DNA of 64,000 nt from the NCBI RefSeq assembly GCF_014836495.1, contig NZ_JACSQT010000003.1:285182-349181 (forward strand), read 5' to 3'. The translations under genes were made by a program, and so were the position numbers. Positions 34,895 through 44,711 of the stretch are shown here, piece after piece; within the stretch, counting starts at the first letter, position 1; the number at the start of each line of letters is the position of its first letter. The notes beneath the pieces were generated by a model. It saw only the letters and a program-made list of their open reading frames with translations. It was not told the DNA's origin and searched no databases. This DNA comes from Cytobacillus stercorigallinarum (lineage in GTDB: Bacteria > Bacillota > Bacilli > Bacillales > Cytobacillaceae).

Positions 34895-36085
34895 TTAAAC
34901 AATCAGTTCAAATTTATTTTTTTTCAACAATATAAAATTAAATAAAACAAAAGCAGCACTTAGTATAAAAATTGGTGCAATTGGTAAGCTTTCTGCCCAA
35001 ATTCCTCCGATAAAAAGACCTATTGGCACTGCTAACTTCATAATCATTGAAGTTGTTCCAGCAACACGTCCTAGCAAATGATTAGGTGTTGTTTCTTGCC
35101 GAATGGCTAAGTAAACGATATTTGTCATTGTTATGGTAGTAGTTCGAGTCGCCAGTAAAATCCCTAAGCCGATCCAATGATCAGCAAAATAAAATAATAC
35201 GAGTACAAATACCTCAATAAACATACTATTTGTATATATTTGCCCACGTGTATAACGTTTTTGCAATGGGCGTATAATCTTAGCTCCGATGATACCTCCA
35301 ATCGCTGAAATCGTAAGCATCATCCCAAGCTCTTCTTTTGTAAAATGTAATTGATCCAGAGAATAAAACGTTAACACACCAATAATTAAACTCGATGCAA
35401 AATTAGAGAAAAAAATAGTCCATGTCTGAAGAAGGAGTGACTTATTGCCAATAAGTGCAACGATTCCTTCTTTCATATCCTCTAAAAGAGAACGTTTCAC
35501 CTTACTAATTGGTGTAGGTACTTTTTCGATAAAGAATGCAATAATCGTCATACATAACTGACATCCTAAAAACAACCATAGAAAAAGAGAATTTGACATC
35601 CAGAGAAGCAAAATACCGAGTAGGCCAGGACCAATAATGGTGATCATCGTTGACAATAAAGCGAATTTTGCTTGTATTTCCGTCATCAAGGATATATCAA
35701 ACAACTGAGGCACTATGGCATTGGTCGCACTACCAATTGTGTAACTGATAGTAGATATCAAAAAACCAAGTATATAAATGTGCCACAGCATAAAATCTGT
35801 GTTCGTTAATAGAAAGACGAATACAAAGGAAATAATCATTCGAATCACGTTTCCATAAATTATAATATATCTCCGATTTATTCGATCAACTAAAACCCCG
35901 ATTAGCATACCTAGCAAAACATTTGGCAAAAAATCCATGATTCGCATTATACTCATGGCAAGCGCTGATTTTGTATATTCATATAAAATAATCGGTAAAA
36001 TAAACGAAAAAATGGTCATCGATAGATTGATGAAAAAGTGCAATGCATATATCTTTTGAAAAATTTGATTTTTATGTAAATTCAT
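34895..36085 (-). CDS. MFS transporter (DHA3-type)
   Basis: 396 residues from ATG 36085 (GGGAGGGAAGAG just upstream); the longer frame to 36130 has no support. Twelve predicted helices; after TM2 there is LIGVLVDRINRRYIIIYGN, the conserved loop 2-3 motif of MFS exporters. Most like MFS_3/DHA3 macrolide or multidrug efflux carriers. Divergent from an SgrR-like regulator, which presumably controls it. Cargo unknown. Confidence 0.85.
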   Translation of the reverse strand: MNLHKNQIFQKIYALHFFINLSMTIFSFILPIILYEYTKSALAMSIMRIMDFLPNVLLGMLIGVLVDRINRRYIIIYGNVIRMIISFVFVFLLTNTDFMLWHIYILGFLISTISYTIGSATNAIVPQLFDISLMTEIQAKFALLSTMITIIGPGLLGILLLWMSNSLFLWLFLGCQLCMTIIAFFIEKVPTPISKVKRSLLEDMKEGIVALIGNKSLLLQTWTIFFSNFASSLIIGVLTFYSLDQLHFTKEELGMMLTISAIGGIIGAKIIRPLQKRYTRGQIYTNSMFIEVFVLVLFYFADHWIGLGILLATRTTTITMTNIVYLAIRQETTPNHLLGRVAGTTSMIMKLAVPIGLFIGGIWAESLPIAPIFILSAAFVLFNFILLKKNKFELIV

Positions 36086-36175
36086 TCTCTTCCCTCCCAT
36101 AAAAAGTGTAAAATATAAAAAGGAGAACAAAAAGTGAAAAGTTAAATTATTTAATTCACCTTTTAGGAGGAGAAT

Positions 36176-37831
36176 ATGTATTTTTATGAATTAGAGTTAT
36201 ATAAACACTTTAAATCGAATGTTCGAACACAAACTTCAATCGACTTTTTAGCAACTATTTGGCATTGTTCAACTCGTCATGCAAAAACACAAATACATCT
36301 ATTGCACCAACAGCAAGTGATAGAGTGGGAAACAAAAAGAGGTCGAGGAAAAAAACCATTTCTAACACTGCTAAGAGATCCAATCTCAGTATTAATAGAT
36401 GTCATGCAAATACTTTGGCATAAGTCAAAATATGAAGAAGCTTTTCAAATCGCTAAAAAAATGGAACTATTTACACATCCCAAAATTCAACAATGGTTAA
36501 ATGTCAAATTTGGACTACAAAATGAAAAAAACCTACATATTTTTCGACACAGTATGTATTTTGTTGAACTTTGTTTAGATCCAGTAAAGGCTTTATCACG
36601 TCATGATCATCATGTATTAGAACAGATACATGAAACTTTGTTTTATATTGATGAAAAAGGTAATGCCCGTAAGAATTTATTGTTTCATGTGAACAATGAA
36701 GATTTTGTACAGTGGCATTTCATTTTGAGGAAAGGGATACAATTTCATAATCTACAAGAGGTTACGGCCACAGATGTTGTCTCATCACTGAAAACTGCTG
36801 CGCACCTCTATTCACATTCCTTAAAAATCAAGGACATTCAAGAAGTTAATCGGTATGAAGTATATATTACCTTAAACAGTCCCTGTGCTTTGCTGCCTTA
36901 TTTTTTGTCAAGAATTCGGTTCGCGATTACACCGGCAGATGGAACAAAAAACATAGGCTGCGGACCGTTTTCCTTAATTGAACAAAGTAAAAGACTATTA
37001 AAATTGGAGGCATTCCCCCAATACTTTAAACACCGACCATGGATTGATCTAGTAGAAATTGTCTATAATAATCAATTTCTACTAGATTCCATTCGCTACG
37101 AACCTTTTGAAGCCTCCGTACCGAACAGAAAAATTATTACTCAAGAGCTTGGGGCAGATTTTATTTGTTTAAATGCCCAATTTGGAGAATTACAAGGAAA
37201 AGATAAGCGAGAATATATTTGGCATTTAATTGAACCTTCGCAGTTTATTATTTATCCGTTAAGAGAGGATATTGCTTATAGTTGGATTATAGGCGACGAT
37301 TTATTTAATTTGCCAAAACCTTCTTATAAACCTATTTTCACTAAACCTTTAGTAATTGGGTATCAACAAATTCGCCAAGGGGTGAACCATGAAGAGAAGG
37401 CGAAAATTTTACAACAGTTGTTGAAAAGTGTTGGGATTCACTCAACTTTAAAATGCATAGATTTTAAAGAGAAACAAGTCAATCTACACACACAAATTGA
37501 TCTCTTTATCGGGGGGATTGCGCTAGGACATAATATTTATTTAGCACTGATAAATGTATATCTAGCAGAGCCAAAAATTATTAGCACTTTCATGGAGAGT
37601 CAACAGGCTAAATATGTAAGAGAACTGCTACAAACCTTTATAGAGAAGAATGATAACTTTGAGATTTTCAAAGATATCGAGAGGTATATTCAAGAAAATT
37701 ATGTTGTTAAGTTTTTAACACACCGTAAACATATTGTTTATTTGCGAGAAGATACACCATATAAGCATGTCATATTCGATAAAAATGGTCGCATTGATTA
37801 TCGTAATATGTATTATTTAGAAGAAGCGTGA
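36176..37831 (+). CDS. SgrR-like regulator: HTH plus solute-binding (SBP_bac_5) domain
   Basis: 551 residues. N-terminal winged helix (about 1-110: TSIDFLATIWHCSTRHAKTQ and RGRGKKPFLTLL) followed by a periplasmic-type oligopeptide-binding domain (SBP_bac_5) with HFILRKGIQFHNLQEVTATD and CGPFSLIEQ. No signal peptide, so it acts in the cytoplasm as an effector sensor, as in E. coli SgrR. AGGAGGAG precedes the ATG. Paired divergently with the MFS gene; a common Bacillota arrangement. Confidence 0.88.
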   Translation: MYFYELELYKHFKSNVRTQTSIDFLATIWHCSTRHAKTQIHLLHQQQVIEWETKRGRGKKPFLTLLRDPISVLIDVMQILWHKSKYEEAFQIAKKMELFTHPKIQQWLNVKFGLQNEKNLHIFRHSMYFVELCLDPVKALSRHDHHVLEQIHETLFYIDEKGNARKNLLFHVNNEDFVQWHFILRKGIQFHNLQEVTATDVVSSLKTAAHLYSHSLKIKDIQEVNRYEVYITLNSPCALLPYFLSRIRFAITPADGTKNIGCGPFSLIEQSKRLLKLEAFPQYFKHRPWIDLVEIVYNNQFLLDSIRYEPFEASVPNRKIITQELGADFICLNAQFGELQGKDKREYIWHLIEPSQFIIYPLREDIAYSWIIGDDLFNLPKPSYKPIFTKPLVIGYQQIRQGVNHEEKAKILQQLLKSVGIHSTLKCIDFKEKQVNLHTQIDLFIGGIALGHNIYLALINVYLAEPKIISTFMESQQAKYVRELLQTFIEKNDNFEIFKDIERYIQENYVVKFLTHRKHIVYLREDTPYKHVIFDKNGRIDYRNMYYLEEA

Positions 37832-38003
37832 AAACCCCGAAATAATTACTATTTATGAGTGTACCTATTCGAGGGGATTTTAATAAAAAATTGTTTTCAA
37901 AAGAAACACTATATATATGGAAGAAAAAGCTCGGTATAATAAGATATTTTTTGCGGTTTTTATGTCTGAGAATAGCTCTGAGACAAAATTAACTTTTATT
38001 TTT

Positions 38004-38147
38004 TAGAACAATAATAAAGATGTTCAACGTTTAACCGATAACCTAACTCCTAAACTAAAGATTATTCATCTTTCATTTGATGGTAACTTTTCTTGGACAG
38101 ATTTAGGTGAAGCCATTATCGATCTTAGCCATCATATTTCAATTTAA
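38004..38147 (+). pseudogene. C-terminal remnant of an unrecognised protein
   Basis: Open frame without start: NNNKDVQRLTDNLTPKLKII, then HLSFDGNFSWTDLGEAIIDL, and SHHISI with stop at 38145-38147. Reads like the end of a conserved protein but I cannot name it. The preceding 170 bp have no supported frame. Confidence 0.3.
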
Positions 38148-38215
38148 TCCAGCTGCTAAAATTACTAATGTTGTTGCAGCGTTATAGGATATTTCAACAA
38201 TATTATAATCTAAAT

Positions 38216-38244
38216 AAAAAGGGCAGTTACACTTTGCCCTTTGA
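38216..38244 (-). terminator. Rho-independent terminator (minus strand)
   Basis: AAAGGGCA / TGCCCTTT stem; on the minus strand followed by TTTATTTA. Located just after the pseudogene at 38251. Confidence 0.7.
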
Positions 38245-38250
38245 AACTAT

Positions 38251-38526
38251 TTATTTAAATAATTTTAAATAAATCTCTACCGGTATTTCAAATTTCTGTT
38301 GCCCCTTATTAATGTAAAAAATTTCATGCGTTACGCATCCATTTTTTTGTGTTATGTTAACTTGTCTATATCGTGTATCACTACTCAAGAAAAATCCCTT
38401 TTTCTCCAGCAGCAGTTAGCCAAAATTATTATTAATCTTTGCTAAGTCTTCATATGGCATAGGATGATATAGGTTTTCCCTTTTTTCCACTAACTGTTTA
38501 AATATTGTTTGTTTATTGATATGATC
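38251..38526 (-). pseudogene. Small hypothetical gene broken by a stop codon
   Basis: Minus-strand frame: INKQTIFKQLVEKRENLYHP, then MPYEDLAKINNNFG, an in-frame TAA, LLLEKKGFFLSSDTRYRQVN, and a C-terminus FEIPVEIYLKLFK. The sequence after the stop stays coherent to a normal end before a terminator. No valid start codon. Likely a small hypothetical protein gene now inactive. Confidence 0.45.
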
Positions 38527-38613
38527 ACCACCGATTTAAATTGTTGATTGATTACATGCTTATGTTAGCAAAGGGAAAATAAAGGCTTCTATTGAGAGCT
38601 GTTCTTCCCGATA

Positions 38614-38793
38614 TCAAAAGAACCACTGATAAAAGAAAAATCCCCCAATAGCAATGATTATGAGTAACAATAAATCTTTCCAACCCATCCCACTTACATC
38701 AGGTGATGGACTCTGACTTTTATTGATGCTATCATTTAGCGTAACTGTGGGATGATTCTCCAACTCCTTCTTCTTTCTATCTTCTGAAGGCAT
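38614..38793 (-). CDS. 59-residue single-pass membrane protein
   Basis: ATG at 38793 follows AAGGGGTGG. The N-terminal half is charged (MPSEDRKKKELENHP), the C-terminal half is one helix WKDLLLLIIIAIGGFFFYQW ending in FF. Just upstream on the same strand is the YiaA/B-like gene. No homologue named, but the ribosome site and charge/hydrophobic layout support a real gene. Confidence 0.6.
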   Translation of the reverse strand: MPSEDRKKKELENHPTVTLNDSINKSQSPSPDVSGMGWKDLLLLIIIAIGGFFFYQWFF

Positions 38794-38871
38794 TTAACCA
38801 CCCCTTTTTGTTTTCATTTTAGGGAAAAGCAATAGATAGCTATATTTACTGCATTTTCCCTATCGCCACTG

Positions 38872-39345
38872 TCATTCTCTTTCTCTTGCAGCTTGTGTAT
38901 CGCGAATATTCTTTTGTACTGCCACACTTGCAAATAAACTAAGGACAAAAGCCATCGCATAAAATCCTTTTTCGCTTAGAATAATACTGCCAGCGTTATA
39001 TAACCCAATGGCCATTAATGAAACGGCGACAATTAAAGCAAACCAACTGATACCATAATAAATACCTGTCACAGGAATACCATCTTCCTTATCCCTTACC
39101 GCCTTTTGTAAAGAAATTGCGGCATACAATCCAAATATTAGAACAGCAAAATAATAGCCTTTCTCATTCAATTCCATCGCGGCATTAAATAGACCAATAA
39201 TATAAGCCGCCACACCGATTAATAGCGCTGCCCATGAAGCACCTTTAAAAGCTGCTGATGGTTCCCCTTCTTTTCTTTCTTCTTTCACTTTATTACTAGT
39301 CTTTTTCACCTTTTCTATCATCAACTCTTCATCACTTGGCAACAT
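38872..39345 (-). CDS. YiaA/YiaB-family inner membrane protein
   Basis: 157 residues from ATG 39345 (AAAGGTGGAG site; a longer frame to 39372 has none). After a charged N-terminus, two homologous halves each hold two helices: SWAALLIGVAAYIIGLFNA and FAVLIFGLYAAISLQKAVRD, then SWFALIVAVSLMAIGLYNAG and FVLSLFASVAVQKNIRD. The tandem repeated motif is the YiaA/B domain. Function unknown; four helices in the membrane. Confidence 0.85.
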   Translation of the reverse strand: MLPSDEELMIEKVKKTSNKVKEERKEGEPSAAFKGASWAALLIGVAAYIIGLFNAAMELNEKGYYFAVLIFGLYAAISLQKAVRDKEDGIPVTGIYYGISWFALIVAVSLMAIGLYNAGSIILSEKGFYAMAFVLSLFASVAVQKNIRDTQAARERE

Positions 39346-39432
39346 AATCTCCACCTTTCTCAACCCCACCACACGGCTAACACAAAAGTTGACCAGCCTG
39401 ACATGATGAGCTTATAATAACTACATTTTATG

Positions 39433-39633
39433 TTAAATTATTCTGTAAAATGTTACCGCAACCCTAAGCATATAAAATAAATAACTGCTTATCGTTAAGA
39501 AAGTGATTGGATAACTATTAGGCAACATGGCATTAAGGTAATAAGCAAAATCTTGACCAAATATGACAAATAGCGTGCTAAGGAGTAAACAAATGAAATG
39601 CCTCTTTTTGTTTAATTCAGTGTAATTATACAC
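39433..39633 (-). CDS. Doubtful small hydrophobic ORF
   Basis: 66 residues from a GTG without a convincing ribosome site; two hydrophobic segments (FICLLLSTLFVIFG and ITFLTISSYLFYML). Could be chance in AT-rich DNA. Confidence 0.25.
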   Translation of the reverse strand: MYNYTELNKKRHFICLLLSTLFVIFGQDFAYYLNAMLPNSYPITFLTISSYLFYMLRVAVTFYRII

Positions 39634-39732
39634 TTAGTTAATTCGTTTAAAAATGTTTATTTATGAAAAATCTCATTTTTGAGAATAAATACCTAAAAAA
39701 AGTTAGTCCGAAAACTCGAACCAACTCCTCTT

Positions 39733-40509
39733 TTATCCTTTATTCAGTTTTAAATTGGCTTTTCTTATGAACAAATTCACATTAAGGATAGTTTTATACA
39801 TCAAATAACCGATCATTGCCCCCATCGTATTGAGGATAATATCATCAATATCAAACTGCCCGACTTGCAAGAAAAACTGTAGAAGCTCAATAGAAAAACT
39901 CGCAGTAATGGCAGTGATGGTTACGACTGAAAAAAGACGACATTGTTTAAAAAGCACCGGAAGTAATAATCCTAATGGAAGAAAAATAAGGATATTTCCA
40001 ATTGTGTTAGTTATAATAATATCCAAATTAAAAAGATCAGCATTTAACAGATAGTTGATTGTTGTTTTAAAAGGGATAATATTCAAATTCATTCCCCATT
40101 CAGAAAAATTAAAGTTAAAAAAGCTCATTTGTTCTTCTCTTGAAAAAAAATAAAAATTATATCCATAACCATTAGCATAATTCATCACTCTCTCCAAAAG
40201 CCGACCAAAAATTAACTTCCATGAGACGACTAGCGCAAACAATGAAAACAGCAACCAGCTACTCACCTTAAAGAGTCGATAGAATGGGAAGATAGATTGA
40301 TTATACCCATGGGCAATGCTTTTCTGATTGCCAAAATCAGCTAGAGCCAACTGTACGGCCTCTTTTTCACTCTTGCCATTTAGCATATGTTCTTGTTTCA
40401 GTAGTAAAATATGGTCAGTCATTTCATCAATGATCTCCTGTTTTTCAACATGGTTACAATCAATAGTATTTACAATTTGTTTGATATAGGATTCAATTTC
40501 TTTGTCCAC
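39733..40509 (-). CDS. VanZ-like membrane protein with N-terminal HAAS/DUF1700-type domain
   Basis: 258 residues starting GTG at 40509 behind GGAGGGG. N-terminal helical regulatory-coupling segment (IDEMTDHILLLKQEHMLNGK, ALADFGNQKSIAHGYN), then five helices with VanZ-like NILIFLPLGLLLP, SIELLQFF and FDIDDIILNTMGAMIGY. The gene overlaps the end of the PadR gene by 40 bp, the common arrangement of PadR with HAAS-domain membrane proteins. Possible role in envelope antibiotic response, by analogy only. Confidence 0.85.
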   Translation of the reverse strand: MDKEIESYIKQIVNTIDCNHVEKQEIIDEMTDHILLLKQEHMLNGKSEKEAVQLALADFGNQKSIAHGYNQSIFPFYRLFKVSSWLLFSLFALVVSWKLIFGRLLERVMNYANGYGYNFYFFSREEQMSFFNFNFSEWGMNLNIIPFKTTINYLLNADLFNLDIIITNTIGNILIFLPLGLLLPVLFKQCRLFSVVTITAITASFSIELLQFFLQVGQFDIDDIILNTMGAMIGYLMYKTILNVNLFIRKANLKLNKG

Positions 40510-40832
40510 TTGAGCCCCTCCGTTGTTACGTTAATCAAATCATTCACTTTTTGCCACTCGCCTAGTTTCCTACTTAATTCTGTTTTTCCACCGTTTGTTA
40601 ATTGATAGTACTTTCTTCGACCACCAAGCTGTGAATCTTCCCAATATGATTCAATCCAGCCATTCTTCTCCAGCCTCTTTAAAGCCGGATACAATGTCCC
40701 TTCACTCATGTTATACAACTCATGACTGTTTTCCTTTAAGCTCTTAACCATCTCATATCCGTACATATCTTTTTTCGATAATAATGAAAGCAACAAAATA
40801 TCAATACTGCCCTTCATAATCTCTTTATCCAT
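40470..40832 (-). CDS. PadR family transcriptional regulator
   Basis: 120 residues. Winged helix: LLLSLLSKKDMYGYEMVKSL, then YNMSEGTLYPALKRLEKNGW and RRKYYQLTNGGK; C-terminal helix for dimerisation. AAAGGAG precedes the ATG. Overlaps the downstream VanZ-like gene, so both are translated from one mRNA. Such pairs usually respond to envelope or antibiotic stress. Confidence 0.9.
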   Translation of the reverse strand: MDKEIMKGSIDILLLSLLSKKDMYGYEMVKSLKENSHELYNMSEGTLYPALKRLEKNGWIESYWEDSQLGGRRKYYQLTNGGKTELSRKLGEWQKVNDLINVTTEGLKWTKKLNPISNKL

Positions 40833-40937
40833 TCTTTTTCTCCTTTATTTGGAAAGTTACTAAATATATTGTAATACGATATACATCGAATAACAAGGTA
40901 TTTTATAAAAAATGTTGTCTTAATGTTTTAATAAACC

Positions 40938-41010
40938 AAATTTGTTATTATTTTCAATAGTAGCATACTTTATTTCGAAGAGTGAAACCGTATGCTCGCT
41001 GTCCTCATAA
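40938..41010. repeat. Copy 1 of a dispersed intergenic direct repeat
   Basis: About 73 bp from AAATTTGTTATTATTTTCA to TGCTCGCTGTCCTCATAA, recurring with changes at 42177-42255; both are followed by an AAAATATCGTTTA element. Probably derived from the upstream region of a DfsB/ClbS-like gene. Confidence 0.7.
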
Positions 41011-41055
41011 TACAAAATATCGTTTAATTATAGTCAATAGTAAATGGTTATAAAA

Positions 41056-41090
41056 AAAGAAGGCAGTCTTTATAGACCACCTTCGTGAGT
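41056..41090 (-). terminator. Terminator of SDR gene (minus strand)
   Basis: Minus strand GAAGG...GGTCTATAAAGACT...CCTTC stem followed by TTCTTTTTTTATAACC. Confidence 0.75.
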
Positions 41091-41106
41091 AATGTAACTC
41101 TATTTC

Positions 41107-41862
41107 CTATAACGCGCCCATACCACCATCTACACGATATTGACCACCTGTTATGAAGCCACTCTCGTCAGAAGCGAGGAACAAGACAAGGTTTGAAATG
41201 TCGTCCGATTCAGCATATCGTCCGAGTGGAATCGCTTTTGCCAACGCATCTTGATCTGTTCCCATACCTTCTTCTAGTGAACGCATCATACGAGTGTTTA
41301 CAGGAGATGGATGAACGCTATTTACACGAACATTATATGGAGCAACCTCAATGGAAGCGGCTTTGGTTAAGCCAACAACTGCATGTTTAGAAGCAATGTA
41401 TGGCGTTACACCAGGACTACCGTGTAATCCCGCTACAGAAGATGTGTTGATAATGCTACCGTATCCTTGTTCTTTCATGACACGAAGAACGTGTTTTAAG
41501 CCAAGGAATACACCACGAACATTTACTGCAAGTACTTTATCTAGATCTTCCACTTTTTGTTCCGTGATTGGAGCTACTTTTCCTTCAATACCAGCATTGT
41601 TAAAGAAGATATCTATTTTTCCATATCGTTCAACTGTTTCACGAACATAGTTTTCGACATCTGCTTCTTTGGACACATCTGCTTGAATGATATGTACTTC
41701 ACCATATGACAGCAATTCTTCCTTTGTATTGGCTAATGCTTCATCAAATAAATCAACCAGTACGACAGTTGCTCCTTCATCTAGGAATTGTTTCGCTGTT
41801 ACTTTCCCGATTCCACCAGCTCCGCCAGTTATAATTGCTACTTTATCTTTTAATTTTGTCAT
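41107..41862 (-). CDS. SDR family oxidoreductase
   Basis: 251 residues, classical SDR. TGGAGGIGKVTA (about 12-23), NNAG, catalytic Ser in NTSSVAG, YIASKHA and ending GGQYRVDGGMGAL. Related to glucose 1-dehydrogenase and 3-oxoacyl-ACP reductase-like members; substrate unknown. AAGGAGGAA precedes the ATG; cre-like site upstream. Confidence 0.92.
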   Translation of the reverse strand: MTKLKDKVAIITGGAGGIGKVTAKQFLDEGATVVLVDLFDEALANTKEELLSYGEVHIIQADVSKEADVENYVRETVERYGKIDIFFNNAGIEGKVAPITEQKVEDLDKVLAVNVRGVFLGLKHVLRVMKEQGYGSIINTSSVAGLHGSPGVTPYIASKHAVVGLTKAASIEVAPYNVRVNSVHPSPVNTRMMRSLEEGMGTDQDALAKAIPLGRYAESDDISNLVLFLASDESGFITGGQYRVDGGMGAL

Positions 41863-41895
41863 AATGTCATTCCTCCTTGGTAATCTCAGGCTCCA

Positions 41896-41909
41896 TTAAA
41901 ACGCTTACA
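41896..41909 (-). promoter_or_regulatory. cre-like site before SDR gene
   Basis: Minus strand TGTAAGCGTTTTAA, one to two changes from the CcpA consensus; about 35 bp before the start codon. Confidence 0.4.
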
Positions 41910-42176
41910 AATAGCCTGACCATACTATCTAACAATAGTATAAATACTACTATTCCTAGTATAAACTATTTTTGAAATAAAAATAATTTCATTTCTGATT
42001 TCCTTCAGGGATTAGATCTTAGCGATTTATAATATTTTTTTGAACATAGTGGGGGAAAGGTTCGTAAAGTGATGAGAAATAGTCAAATAAGTCTCATCAT
42101 TCCACGAGTATTCTGTTTCTTTAGCTAATTGACCACAGCAATTAATGGTAAATCCTCAACATGTAAAACTAGGGAA

Positions 42177-42255
42177 AATTTGTTATTATTTTCAGTAGTA
42201 GCATCCTTTATTTAGAAAACTGAATACAATTTATCGAATGCTCGCTGTCCTCATA
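42177..42255. repeat. Copy 2 of a dispersed intergenic direct repeat
   Basis: Same sequence as 40938-41010 with substitutions and a small insertion, in the same orientation, followed by AAAATATCGTTTA near 42342. It lies upstream of the DfsB-like pseudogene. Confidence 0.7.
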
Positions 42256-42365
42256 AGTATCACTTTTTCAACAAGGGCATAAGTAAAGAAGCGTTTCGTT
42301 TTTTTCCAATTGTTGGATTAATACACCTGATTGTTTAATAGAAAATATCGTTTATAGGGGTATAC

Positions 42366-42785
42366 TATGGCCGGGATAAAAATTTCCGCGATATTCTTAT
42401 GCATCTATATGAATGGCATGCGATGTTGGAACGATGGTATAGAGAAGGCATGGCCGGAGATACACCATCCATGCCGGCACCCGGGTATAAGTGGCGCAAG
42501 ATCCAACAGCTTAATCAACAAATTTAGGAAAACTACCAAGATATGAAACTCAACCAAGCAATCATAAAAGGTAAATTAAGCCATGAGCGAATCATGAACA
42601 TTATCAGGTCCCATACCACTGAAGAAGTCATCACGAAAAAGCATTACAAATGGACAAAAACAGGCAATCTATATAGCTATTTTGCTGCTAATACATCCAA
42701 GCACTACTTGTGGGCAATGGGGAAATGCGAAAAGATTATCACAGAACTCAATACAATGGATTTGATTGGTGATGGGCGTAAATAG
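42366..42785 (+). pseudogene. DfsB/ClbS-like gene, truncated and interrupted
   Basis: Open frame reads GRDKNFRDILMHLYEWHAML, then ERWYREGMAGDTPSMPAPGY and KWRKIQQLNQQI, a TAG stop where family members have a tryptophan, then ENYQDMKLNQAIIKGKLSHE and a normal C-terminus with KHYKWTKTGNLYSYFAANTS and HYLWAMGK. N-terminus missing. The DfsB/ClbS fold protects against DNA-damaging toxins in known members; this copy is probably dead unless the downstream part is used. Confidence 0.75.
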
Positions 42786-42983
42786 TTTTAGATCTAGCTT
42801 GCGGTTTTAAATTAGATGTTACCGTTCTTCCTCTGCCAACGACGAGACCAATAACTTCATAAAAAGTACCCTATAGGTAGACTTTTTTAATTATCTACTT
42901 ATAGAGTACATTTTTCGCTGTAAACCAACCATAGTAACTGGACTGCTAAGTCTATTCTCTTATATGTTTAGTCTATTTTCACT

Positions 42984-43736
42984 TCAGAGCCACTTAAATG
43001 TTTTAATTGTAATTAGATAAAAAACAATACTTAAGCCAAGTATAATTGAAATATTCCCTAAGATTGGCAACTTTCCATCGAAATCAAATAATATCTGGTG
43101 GTAAATATCTGTAAGGTATGTAAACGGAATAAAGTAAGAAATCGTTTCAAATATATCAGGTAGTATATACAATGGAAGCATAGCTCCACTTAACATAATA
43201 AGAGGCATCATTCCAACGCTTAATACACCAGATGCCAATTCTGTATTGTTAAATAGTCCCCCCATTAAAAAACCTAAAATTAATATGAAACACATACCTA
43301 ATAAAGAAATCAGTAAAAAAGGAATGATATTAGATACGTTTAGTACATCTAAAAATACACCTACGATTACAAAAATAAGAATTTGTACTGCGGCTAAAAT
43401 CAGGCGAACCATGATTTGGGAAATCACAAATGTACTTTCCTTTAGAGGGGTGGTTCTAAATGTCTTGAGGATTCCCTTTTCTCTCATTTCAATAATTGGT
43501 TCCGATGTTCCGAGAAATCCGATAGAAATCAATGCAAAAATGAGAATACCCGGAAATAAATATTCAATAAAAGAAAGTCCAGATTCTACTGATGGCCCCA
43601 TGATAGAGCTCATACTATAAAATAACACAAGAAAAAAGAGAGGAAAAAACAATGTAAAAAACAAAATTTTAGGCTCGCGAATAATCTCTTTTAGACCAGA
43701 GATCATTAAATTTTTCACAACATTTTGACTACTCAT
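42984..43736 (-). CDS. ABC-2 type exporter permease
   Basis: 250 residues, six helices: KILFFTLFFPLFFLVLFYSM, YLFPGILIFALISIGFLG, then further helices and a C-terminal helix pair. Between TM2 and TM3 is the MREKGILKTFRTTPL coupling segment typical of ABC-2 permeases. It begins 3 bp after the ATPase stop. Probably exports a drug, lipid or peptide; not identified. Confidence 0.9.
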   Translation of the reverse strand: MSSQNVVKNLMISGLKEIIREPKILFFTLFFPLFFLVLFYSMSSIMGPSVESGLSFIEYLFPGILIFALISIGFLGTSEPIIEMREKGILKTFRTTPLKESTFVISQIMVRLILAAVQILIFVIVGVFLDVLNVSNIIPFLLISLLGMCFILILGFLMGGLFNNTELASGVLSVGMMPLIMLSGAMLPLYILPDIFETISYFIPFTYLTDIYHQILFDFDGKLPILGNISIILGLSIVFYLITIKTFKWL

Positions 43737-43739
43737 TTC

Positions 43740-44513
43740 CTAATCAACCTCTTTCCTTAGATTACTCCCAGTTAAGTATAAGAATACATCTTCTAATGAG
43801 TCAGAAGTTTTTTTCCTATGGGTATTTATAATCTCTTTAGGTGTCCCAGAAACTATTATTTTTTTGTCATGTAATATTGAGATACGGTCACAAAGTTTTT
43901 CTGCTTCCTCCATATAGTGAGTAGTTAATACAATTGTACAACCTTCATTCCTAATCCCTCGAAGAACATTCCAAATTAATTGCCTTATTTGAGGATCAAT
44001 TCCCGTGGTAGGTTCATCCAAAATGATTAAACTAGGATTGCCGATTAAAGCCAACGCTACCAATAATCTTTGTTTTTGGCCGACAGATAAATCTTTCACC
44101 CTTTTCGCCGATATTTCTGTCAACTCAAGCAATTCCATTATTTCTTTTGGTTCCATTGTCTCTTTATAAAAACTACTAAACAAATATATTGTTTCATTAA
44201 CTGTTTGCCTAGGTAAAAGGTTAGCTACTTGGGGTTGAATCCCGATATGTTTCATCAATTCTTCTCTATTTATACTAGAGTCAAAGTTTAATAGGCGAAT
44301 TTCACCTTGATCAATTTCGTTAAAACCGACAATACTTTCAATCAATGTGGTCTTTTCTGCTCCATTTCTACCAATAATCCCATGTATCTCTTTTGCATGA
44401 ATATTGAGATTTAAGTTTTCAATAACTTTTTGGTTTTTAAAACTTTTAGTTAAATTTTTTACACTAATACTGAATTCATCATCATCGATTGTCTTCATTA
44501 GAGTATTAGACAT
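43740..44513 (-). CDS. ABC exporter ATPase with an altered Walker A
   Basis: 257 residues from ATG 44513 (GGAGGGAATT upstream). Signature LSVGQKQR, Walker B LIILDEPTTGID and H-loop TTHYMEE are intact. Walker A reads GRNGAEKTT where the family has GxNGAGKTT: the Gly before the catalytic Lys is Glu (codon GAA for GGA). This should impair phosphate binding unless it is a sequencing error. Partner of the following permease. Confidence 0.88.
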   Translation of the reverse strand: MSNTLMKTIDDDEFSISVKNLTKSFKNQKVIENLNLNIHAKEIHGIIGRNGAEKTTLIESIVGFNEIDQGEIRLLNFDSSINREELMKHIGIQPQVANLLPRQTVNETIYLFSSFYKETMEPKEIMELLELTEISAKRVKDLSVGQKQRLLVALALIGNPSLIILDEPTTGIDPQIRQLIWNVLRGIRNEGCTIVLTTHYMEEAEKLCDRISILHDKKIIVSGTPKEIINTHRKKTSDSLEDVFLYLTGSNLRKEVD

Positions 44514-44711
44514 AATTCCCTCCAATATCAAATTTTTAATTGTTCATACTTTGTTAATGTCTTCATAAAAATTTTAAAAGCACTCCAAAAACGATAGCCG
44601 ATTCTTTTTACCACAAGTAAAATATACCATATAATGTTAAAAAATGTTTATTTGATTACTAAAATTTTTATTTTATTTTTAAAAGCTAGTGGATTACACG
44701 AATGGTTTGTT

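Noticed and set aside
42543..42785. 80-residue plus-strand ORF as an independent gene
   Set aside because: The upstream frame continues the same DfsB/ClbS-like protein across a TAG; it is the C-terminal half of a pseudogene.
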